Source of the DNA: Wolfiporia cocos
Taxonomy: Eukaryota > Basidiomycota > Agaricomycetes > Polyporales > Phaeolaceae
Assembly (NCBI GenBank): GCA_029448655.1
Contig: JACCLO010000007.1
Span: 1,612,001-1,676,000 of the forward strand
Direction: 5' to 3'
DNA: 64,000 nucleotides
Within the stretch, counting starts at the first letter, position 1, and the number at the start of each line of letters is the position of its first letter. The notes under the pieces are model-generated. The model ran no database searches. It worked only from the letters and a program-made list of their open reading frames with translations, and was not told where the DNA came from. Below, piece by piece: positions 56,201 to 64,000 of this stretch. The position numbers and the translations under genes were made by a program.

Positions 56201-57836
56201 GCGAACAAGTCGTTGTCTTGCAAGATTTGTAATACTTGCTTGACGATGCGACGGTGTTCCAGCAAGTCGTTACCGAACACAAGGATGTCGTCTAGGTAGA
56301 CAATGACCTTTCCTTCTCTGATAAGGTCACCTAGAATATTGTTCATCATGTGTTGGAACGTGCTGGGTGCATTACAAAAACTGAAGTACATGACTACAGC
56401 TTCGTAAAGGCCGTTAGGCGTAATGAATGCGGTCTTCCATTCATCTCCCTCCTTGATTCTTACGTTGTTGTAACCCCAACGCAAGTCGAGCTTCGTGAAG
56501 ATCAAAGCCTGGCTAAGCTGATCGATAAGCTCGTCTATGCGTGGGAGAGGGTACCTATTTTTAATGGTTAAGTCGTTCACTTTTCGGTAATCGACTACCA
56601 TTCGGGCTCCGCCATCTTTTTTAGGGACGAAGAAGACCGGACTCGCGATCGGGGATTTGAGTGACGGATGTAGCCCTTCCGTAACTCTTCCTGGATCCAC
56701 TGATCTAGCGAGTTCGCTTCCTGGGGAGACATTTTGTATGCCTTACCCGGGGGCGGTAGTACTACGTCATCGGGAAAGTCAATGGCGTGGTCGTATGGTT
56801 TCCGTTCGGGCATCCTTTCGGATGCGCGTTGAGAGAATATTGTGGGACCAAACTCCTGGTATTCCTCCGGAACCAAGGATTTCCATTTCTGGAGATCCGC
56901 ATCTGTCAGGAATTCATCGTCCGACTTCTCCGTTATCGTCTGAATGGCGTCGATAAGGAGTTCCGTTCCTTCGTCAAGGGTGTTCACCCAAGCAACAAAG
57001 GGATTCTAAGGCTCCTCTAAGCCGAGAAAATCTATTGGGAAGTCATTGATGATCTGATAGATGTTGCGGGGTTCGATTTCGTCTTCTTCCTCAGAAATCA
57101 AAACCCGTTTGCCATGTTTGCATTTTTCCGTACACCGATATGTGAAGATTCCTTCCGGCCAGTTGAAGTCCGGGTTGTGTTTCAGGAACCAGTCATATCC
57201 GAGGATCACATCCGCATTCTGTATGTCCATTACATACAAGAATTGGGTGGACTTGTGTTCCTCGTGCACCATATAAGCCTTAACTGCCATATTGATATTA
57301 CCGGCGGTATTAGAGGTACCGTCGGCGTTGCGAATCTCGAGAGGCGAAGGTAGTTTTTGTGTGATTAACTTTCCCTCATGGACAAGTTTCTTATCGATGA
57401 TGCTTATTGATGCACCGGTGTCAATTAATGCCATGGTGTTTACTTTCTTTCCATATACCCACAGTTCTACCTCAATGGTAAATGATTTGTTATCGTCTCG
57501 TGAATCATTGCCATGTACAATATTATACATTGAGAAAAACTTGAGCGCGGTGGGGTCAGGATAGAAGTATTTTACAGGAGAGGCACGTGTAGCTAGTGTC
57601 CGAGTTCTCCGGGCAAAGTCCATTGCCGAGTTGCCGAATATACCGAGATGGGATACCGGGTGACGTACGACCGCCTTATCTTCCCACAAGATAAGGGGTC
57701 CTTGTGAAGCCCCTTCGTAGGGGTGCTCTTCTTCGGGGAGCTGTATGCTCCCAGCCGCTGCGGGGCTGGTGCATTCTTCACAAGACGTCTTCGAGACGTG
57801 TGGTTGGGGCGAGGGGAACCGAGATGGTCCCGACAT
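53299..57836 (-). pseudogene. pol: Gypsy-2b Pol, broken
   Basis: Four pieces of one Pol: 57006-57836 (protease with an intact ALIDTGASISIIDK), 56595-56987, 56059-56700 (RT up to YLDD) and 53299-56004 (RNase H, integrase, chromodomain, dUTPase with all five motifs). The breaks are an in-frame stop near 57006 (TCTAAGG where Gypsy-2 has TCTCAGG), a 1-bp deletion near 56658, and a stop near 56059 (CCTAGAC where Gypsy-2 has CCTGGAC). RT also carries [10 protein letters not shown] in place of MYFGFCNAPS. The copy is inactive, but it preserves the protease sequence lost in Gypsy-2. Confidence 0.9.
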
Positions 57837-57846
57837 TGGCGACGGT

Positions 57847-58553
57847 TGTTACGGTTATTTTAATTTTTCGAATATCAACAGAACTCACCACCGGGCGAAT
57901 ACGATACAGGGACTTGTTGCACAACCAGCCCCCTGGCTACTCATGATCTTACTGGGCGCATCCCCAGTTGTACTAGTCTATAGGGCTCGTTTCATCTTTG
58001 GCAGATCCAACCCTGCCACCGTTTCATGTTCATCGTTTATTAGCTGACAGATGGCGTTCAACCGCCATCATTCCTATCTATCGTCTCAGATATATCACTC
58101 CATACTTATCAGACGTTTGGGACTATAGCGTAGATAGTATCGGTGGCATCTGGGACAGACTTGACCCCTGAAACCTAGCGTAGTATAAAAACTCATGTAC
58201 TTACCGTCGAGGCTCTTCAGCTCGACCTTGTTGTATAAACAAGAAGTCTTATACTCGTTCTCAAACGTAGGAAACTACGCTCAGTATTTCTCACTCGAGC
58301 AATCGAACGACTAAGTCCTCGAAGTGCACACTGACTTCTCGGACTTAGGCGAGTCTTATATTCTATTCGACTCGCACTTGAACAGATTATATCCTCTAAC
58401 GCGTATTGGATATTAACCGATCTCCTAAGGACTTCACTTAGGACCCGAAGGCATCTAACGAGTATTTGCCTTGCATACGGCGACGTGCCTACGTGCAGAA
58501 GAACGATCTATATTCGCGACTCGAATATACGAACGGGTATTCGACCCGTAACA
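57847..58553 (+). mobile_element. LTR3, third copy
   Basis: 707 bp, TGTTACGG...CCCGTAACA, almost the same as 10491-11198. The flanks ACGGT and CTATC do not match, so no target duplication. It joins directly to truncated Gypsy-2b. Confidence 0.88.
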
Positions 58554-59110
58554 CTATCCGAGCACAGCTGGAATCCCAAGGCAACGCTAGTAGGAGCCCT
58601 CCGCTATACAGGACACTACGGGCACTAGCAGGCGACCAACAGTCTAACCCTAAACTCAGTCCAAGTCCTGGCAGCAAGAACCATACGCTGCCTAGTCCCT
58701 AAACCACGGAGTCACGAGCAAACCCCTAGAGTCCAACAGGCTACGATAGCACAACGGTACGCCTTGTACAACCCAGGCTAAACCGTCACCGCATACGCTA
58801 TACGCCGACTAGGGGCACGACCTATACTCACACGTGACCCAGAACACTAAACCTAATACCTCGCGTCCCTACCGCACGGACACTCCCCATTACAGGCATT
58901 AGACCTTAGTCTACGAGTCCACGCTACGGCTTCCCTCCAGTACCGTGACCTCTGGGAACCCGGGCCATGAACGATCGACCCTCAGTACCAAAACTTCGGG
59001 AACAGAGGCCCCTGACGCGTCCTCTGACCACAACCTGTATAGACTCCTGCCCGTGGGACGGCAGACCCCGATTGACGAACCAGCAATCACCACCGCCATT
59101 ACTGGCACTT
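58554..59110 (+). other. Possible LTR3-element interior fragment
   Basis: 557 bp between LTR3 and LTR5. A frame continues through the end of LTR3 (58466-58702) and another runs 58945-59163. No domain was recognised. It may be the 5' interior of an LTR3 retrotransposon. It is CpG-rich, so probably not old. Confidence 0.4.
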
Positions 59111-59782
59111 TGTCACAGATTATACCTGTAAAGGCATCTGGACGTTACGGAGTAATTAACTAGGGTATACAGAGGGAATACGTGGGTATAACCTGAACAA
59201 GGCTACCCGTAGACGCTAAGCGTGGGAATCTGAACTGCAGATATAGCCGGACCCTTGATAACAGCCAAGCTGTTATCGTAGCCCTTTTGGGGGAGTGGTC
59301 TATAACACCACTCATAAGCGCGTTGCATTGGGTCCGCTGCGCGTCTTGTGATACACTTACACGGCCAACGAGGAACACCGGTCGTATACCCAATCGTGGC
59401 AGTCCACGCCCGATCACGGACTTAGAACCCCATCATTACTGGCGCACCCACGATCGACGAGAACCACTGATCGAACCCGATAGATTGGCTACTCTACTGA
59501 TCCGACCCTTATACACTACGTCACCATGAACATCCTCGCATACCAGCGCTCCGATGCCATTACCGGCCCGTAGCTCATAGCCAATTAGATACCAGTACGT
59601 AGAGGCCTCTGAGCCACCGTACACAAACATGTACAAATAGTTTAGGAGTATATATGCCAGACAGTCTTGGACGTAAACCTCAGACTTGTCTTGGCCTTTG
59701 ACGGCTAGTGTTCGCGGGACCAGGAAGGCGCCTTTGAGCGAGCCCCCTTCCCCCGCTGAGTGCTAGTTTGTTGCTTGTGTCA
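59111..59782 (+). mobile_element. LTR5, fullest copy
   Basis: 672 bp, TGTCACAGATTATACC...TTGTTGCTTGTGTCA, the most intact LTR5 in the window. The flanks CACTT and CTCAC do not form a duplication, so it may be one LTR of a rearranged element. Confidence 0.75.
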
Positions 59783-60419
59783 CTCACGCGGCAACACAGC
59801 GCACCACCGCTCTGCCACCCAGAGCACCCTGGGGTCCCCGTGTGGGTGCCCATCAGACGACGGGCCAGCGGTCTGGCTTAATCTGACGATAAGGATAATC
59901 TCGTGATCCATCTGGCGACCCTCACGGACGGTAGCGAGCGGCGGTAGATGAGCCGATGGGCCCATCGATTTGGATTTGGGGCGACGAGCGACGAGCAGCA
60001 GGATCATGAGGTAATAGAACGGCGAAGAGGGCTGGGCATGCAACACGAGGCTCTCAAACGTCCGGTGGCGTCAAGGACCGAAAGTGCTTGCCGCTCGTGC
60101 TGCGCCGCCTTGCACTGACCTGTGCCATCCCGCGCCTCTGTCTTTCCTGCCGACTCGAAGCCCACGTACATCGATCTCTGTGCAGCTTTGTGAACTCGAG
60201 GTGAGCAAGAAACTCTCACGATGGGCACGCATCCGAGTGAATTGCACGCGGGCACACAAGCGCCCGCTCAGCCGATGTCGTAATTTCCTCTGTCCATCTG
60301 ACATCTCTGCACACGAGGACACAGGTATGCGAGGCTTCTCAACTGTTGTTTCAAGGAGGTTTGGATTGCATCGGCGGTCACCGTCGTACCAGCAATCATG
60401 CACAGACCTGTTCAGCATG
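59783..60419. other. Intergenic, nothing recognised
   Basis: CpG-rich single-copy-looking sequence. Overlapping frames at 60071-60443 on both strands have no recognisable domain. Confidence 0.3.
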
Positions 60420-60545
60420 AGGGACTTCAGTCAATTATCTTAATCTGCCAACTGCCCTTCGCTTAAGAAATCGCAGTTGCGAGCTAGGTTTGCACGCAGA
60501 TTAATCTGCTAACTGCGGCAGATTAATCTACTGTGACAATAAAAT

Positions 60546-60632
60546 GGTACATCCCGGATTCGAACCAAGGACCTTAGCGCAGATGAGAACAACAGCATCG
60601 CAGCATAATTAGCCAACTGAGCTACAGTGCAA
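60546..60632 (-). other. tRNA-like sequence, left arm
   Basis: The minus strand has an A-box-like TAGCTCAGTTGGCTAAT and a B box GGTTCGAATCC with spacing expected of a tRNA, but the acceptor and anticodon stems do not close convincingly. Best read as a tRNA-derived, Pol III-promoter-like segment. Confidence 0.55.
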
Positions 60633-60921
60633 CTGGTGTTGCCCCCATTTTAAGCAATATATAGAGTATTTTGTAAACTTCATTTTCGCAGTTTAACATC
60701 TTCCATAACACAAATACAAATGAATCTGCCTCTAAAGATCTGTGATTCCAGTGTATTCAGCTTTCCCATGGTGAGTTGCTCCAGGTCAAGCATGGTAAAT
60801 CAAGCTACCACTATCATTGATTTCTGTATGCTTGTTGTAGCAGTTAGTTGCCTTGATGATTTGCGAAAATTGTGTGTAAAATTTGCGTTATATATATTTT
60901 AATTGGTCAATGGTACCTGTT

Positions 60922-61010
60922 GCCGCAATGGCTCAGTCGGCTAATTACGCTGCGATGCTGTTATTCTCATCTGCGCTAAGGTCGTTGGTTCGAATCCGGG
61001 ATGAACCCTT
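60922..61010 (+). other. tRNA-like sequence, right arm
   Basis: Plus-strand mirror of the left copy: TGGCTCAGTCGGCTAATTAC and GGTTCGAATCC. It differs from the left arm at several bases, so both have drifted since they were made. Confidence 0.55.
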
Positions 61011-61128
61011 TTATTGTCACAGTAGATTAATCTGCCGCAGTTAGCAGATTAATCTGCGTGCAAACCTAGCTCGCAACTGCGATTTCTTAAGCGAAGGGCA
61101 GTTGGCAGATTAAGATAATTGACTGAAA

Positions 61129-62576
61129 CTCTACTCAGCATGTATGAGGACCTGTTCAGCACATATAAGAAGGACGGGCGAGGCAACAGTTGTGCCCAAT
61201 GGGCTCGTCCCACATCCTCTTCACCCCACCTTGTGTGTAGTCTGACTGCGAGGTGAGTCTGCCAATACTGCATGACTGTGATGGTGCTTACCAGTTGCCG
61301 CCTGCTCCACAGGTTGTGACCGTTTGCAGGACATGGCGGTGACACCTCGCGCTGCGTACCACCGGCAGCACGATCTCCGCTATGCGGAGGTGAGCTGTGG
61401 GCACCCCTGCCGTCCTTGCGTACCCATCGTATCGCTGAGTGGCCGGTATCCCCGTTCCAGATGGCCATGCTCACGTCGTGTGCGCCCAGTGCCATCCTTC
61501 AAGCCAATCGCAACATCTCGGCTCCTGCTGGGTTGCTAACGGTACGTACGCACCCTCTCACCATGCTACTGTGACCGTACATTTACCTCGCCCCTCAGAT
61601 TCTCTTGTCACAACGGACCCGTGCTCGTGATCCGATGGGCTCGACAGGTGGCTTGTACGCCCTCGCCTGTTGGTAATCTCTCTGCTCTCGCATTCTCACG
61701 TCATGCTCACTCACATGAACACGGTCAATTCCGGCCATGGTCGTCGCCGCGCGCACTTGATCGTCGCTGTCGCTGTCGTGCTGGGAGTCATGTCCGGCCC
61801 TCCATGAAACGTACATCGACTCAATTGCATTGCTCGTGTACGATACTACATGTGGTCTGCATCCCGCAATGCGCGTTTCATGAGCCGCACCAGCAGGCCT
61901 TTGCAGGGCACTGCGGCACGGTGCTGCTCGGCCGCCACGTCGAGCCGTTCGGCCGTCCGAGTCGGATGTGACAGGCGTGGCTGCTGCAGACATCAGCAGA
62001 CATCGACGCTCGACGAATAAGGTTCGCGGCACCTTGGGTGACGGTGCACGGTGGCCAGCGTGCCTTGTCATCGCTGTAGAACGTGCCGCCCGACGATTTG
62101 AGCATCCGTGTGCATCCGACGGGCGACGTGCTCACACCGACGTGCCAAGGTCAGATTGAAGGAGCACGCACCTGGGCTGCTGGGCAGTCATCCCGTCGCG
62201 ACGAGCCCCACGACACTGCTTCGAGCGGTGCTTGCGGCCGCAGCTCGTCTGTGTGTGGGCCGCACCAGCGCGTGGGGCGACCGCGGCGGCCTGCAGTGCG
62301 CACCTTCGCCGTCGTCTCGTCCGTCCCCGTGCGCAAAACAGTCCTTGTTGCTTTGTGAATGGTCCACGTCATCGATGTAGTACACATCCCGGACCGCGGG
62401 CGCCACGACGGACCAGTGAGTGTGGTGGAGAGGCGGGTGAGCAACGTCGCGCGGTTGTAGTCTGGGAGCGTGTGACGCAGAGGGCTGCGGGGCTACAAAT
62501 ACGCGGCGCATCGCGCACAAACTAAACGGGCGCGCGGGGAGGAAGAGGACGAGCAGTACGTAGCGGGTCGTCGTGG
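61129..62576. other. Unassigned CpG-rich region
   Basis: About 1.4 kb with several GT-AG-like intron boundaries (for example 61253-61329) but no recognisable protein family on either strand. It could hold a hypothetical gene; I cannot support one. Confidence 0.3.
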
Positions 62577-63734
62577 ATAGGCAGAGCCGTTCGGCTGTCA
62601 GTCGATACGACTTTGTATGAATTGACAGATCAGACTTTCAGCCGTGATGGCCTGAGTTTGGGGAGGGACGTCTGATGCGACCACGAGGTGTGACAAGTCC
62701 CATATTCTGCCGTTGCTGCCGCTGCCGCTTCGCACAAGTGCCACTTGTGTGGCGGTCCCCCCACGGCCGACGTTGAACGGCAACGGACGGTCTGAGATGT
62801 TGGCCCGTCACCACACTCACGTCCGACATAGGAGGGCCATGCCGCTACTTGCACGACCGGCCTTACCGCGCTGCGCAAAAGCCCGAGCAGATTTGTCCGG
62901 ATGCGCGCCACCGCTGCCCTCCATCAGCCTGCAGAAGCAACAAGCATGTCACACAGACCCGCGCCATCGCGCACGCCCGCCGCTCGTCGACTCTACCAGA
63001 CACAGCGTACGGCGCACGAGCGTGCACAGTGCGCGCTCCGCCGCCGCCGCCGCCGCCGCCGCCGCTTCGATCCCCAGCGCGTGCACACCCGTCCCGCCTG
63101 GTCCAAGGGGGCAGGGCTGACCGTGCCGGTGCGCGGCTCAGTGCTTGGTAATCGGCTCGAGGACGGGCAGCGAGGACCAGATGCGAGAGGCCCCAGGAGG
63201 GCCCCCGGCCGTGGTGCGGGCCAGACTGCACCCTCCAGGGCCGGTGCGAGGCGTCTCCGTACGACGTCGTGCGATCGAGGCGTCGGCGGCGCATGAGCGC
63301 GCGCGGGCTGAGGTGCGTCTGGGGCGCGCGGGCTGCAGATGAGCGAATTGGTTGGTGCCAGGGTGAGACGTCCGTCGAGGGAGACACATCACATCGCCGA
63401 GAATCGTGAGCGCCGAGTGGGAGCGGGGCGCGTGCGCCGTGGGCTGCCGGCGTGCTTTGCGTCGTCTGGGCCAGAGGTCGCGCGCACGGAGTACAGTTGG
63501 GGTCTCGTTAGATCTGGATCGATGAGGGAAGGGGTGCAGAGGGCAAGGGAACAGACCGATGGGGAGGGGATGTCGTGGACTGACATCGCCGCAAAGCAGA
63601 CAGGAACGGGACGAGCCAGCGCAGTGAGGTGCGGATGGCGGGTGCAGGCGCGTGCACACGCGATGGATGCGCCGCGCCGCGCCAAGGCGGTGGATGTGAG
63701 GGGAGTGGCGCAGCGGACACAGGCTGGAGAGGGG
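62577..63734 (+). repeat. GC-rich dispersed repeat, copy 2
   Basis: GATAGGCAGAGCCGTTCGGC onward matches 7851-8835 block by block (AATTGACAGATCAGACTTTC, GACATAGGAGGGCCATGCCG, GGGGCGCGCGGGCTGCAGAT). It extends further right than copy 1 to about 63734, with a (CCG)n run at 63040-63064. Confidence 0.7.
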
Positions 63735-64000
63735 CATATAATGTGACCACGAGGTTCTCTAGAGTCTATTTGCTGCTCCTGCCGCTGCTTCACACAGGTG
63801 CCACAGCCGACTTTGCACGACGGACCGTCTAGGACATCCGATTAGCACCACATTCATACGAAGGCCGTGCTGCTATTTGCGCGATCGGCCTTACTGCGCC
63901 GCGCATAACGTCGAGAAGATCTGTCCGGATGACCGCCGCCGCTGCCCTGCATCAGTATCAGTTGCAAATGCACGCGGGCCTGGGATGGAGAACCGAGAGA
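63735..64000 (+). repeat. GC-rich dispersed repeat, copy 3 (cut by window edge)
   Basis: GCATATAATGTGACCACGAGG onward matches copy 1 from 7942 and copy 2 from 62664, lacking the first 90 bp. It lies directly behind copy 2, making a head-to-tail pair that continues past the window. Confidence 0.7.

Larger units (their letters stand above)
52561..57846 (-). mobile_element. Decayed Gypsy-2 copy (Gypsy-2b), 5' truncated
   Basis: 3' LTR 52561-53259 (699 bp), polypurine tract, then Pol homologous to 33456-38000. It breaks at GACATTGGCGACGG (57846), where LTR3 sequence starts. Gag, the extra ORF, the leader and the 5' LTR are missing. Confidence 0.9.
60420..61128. mobile_element. Foldback element with tRNA-like arms
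   Basis: Inverted arms of about 200 bp run from CAGTCAATTATCTTAATC (60430) inward, matching 61128 inward, enclosing a 270-bp AT-rich loop. Each arm contains a tRNA-like segment. The outer arm also has nested AGATTAATCT palindromes. The loop has one 60-codon frame (60720-60902) without a known domain. No target duplication was fixed. Confidence 0.75.

Noticed and set aside
60546..61010. Two functional tRNA genes
   Set aside because: Only the A/B box motifs are good; acceptor and anticodon stems pair poorly and both lie in arms of a repeat.

Overview
This window comes from a filamentous basidiomycete, most likely an Agaricomycete. The evidence is genes with many 50-60 bp GT-AG introns, a DUF6534-family membrane protein gene, a fungal-type acetamidase-like gene, a fungal monocarboxylate-transporter-like MFS gene, and chromodomain Ty3/Gypsy, MULE, hAT and Helitron-like repeats typical of such genomes. 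The species cannot be fixed from sequence alone. Only three host genes are recognisable: DUF6534 (5739-7682, +), an amidase (28528-31135, -) and an MFS transporter (49111-51079, +). All three can be read through as spliced genes. They sit as islands in about 64 kb that is otherwise mainly mobile elements and their debris.

Layout. 1-5.7 kb: a TA-flanked TIR element (511-1571), a foldback element with minisatellite arms (2094-3590), a dispersed repeat (3860-4133) and intergenic DNA. 5.7-7.7 kb: DUF6534 gene. 7.85-8.83 kb: a GC-rich repeat family that recurs at 62.6-64.0 kb. 9.2-21.1 kb: three head-to-tail Helitron-like elements. The third contains a solo LTR of Gypsy-2, which is itself split by a complete young Gypsy-1 retrotransposon (12713-20700). 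21.1-28.4 kb: a CpG-depleted graveyard holding a decayed MULE split by an LTR that carries two further solo LTRs, more Helitron-like copies and retroelement fragments. 28.5-31.1 kb: amidase gene. 32.3-42.7 kb: an LTR scrap, a Helitron fragment and the Gypsy-2 retrotransposon. 42.7-46.4 kb: a DDE-type transposase gene split by a 1.7 kb hAT-type element. 46.6-48.7 kb: a tandem array of four Helitron-like elements. 49.1-51.1 kb: MFS gene. 51.6-59.8 kb: LTR fragments and a decayed second Gypsy-2 copy. 60.4-61.1 kb: a foldback element with tRNA-like arms. 62.6-64 kb: GC-rich repeats.

The strongest observations are these. (1) Two Gypsy families in one window both carry a dUTPase domain with all five motifs, but at different places in Pol: between protease and reverse transcriptase in Gypsy-1, and after the chromodomain in Gypsy-2. 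(2) A family of small Helitron-like elements (5' TC, 3' hairpin plus CTAG, A|T insertion) stacks head-to-tail, carries a private minisatellite and shows signs of terminator bypass. (3) Nested insertions can be ordered in time by target-site duplications. (4) CpG-specific decay is visible between matched repeat copies. The retroelements are described as intact or broken from the reading frames only; no activity is demonstrated.
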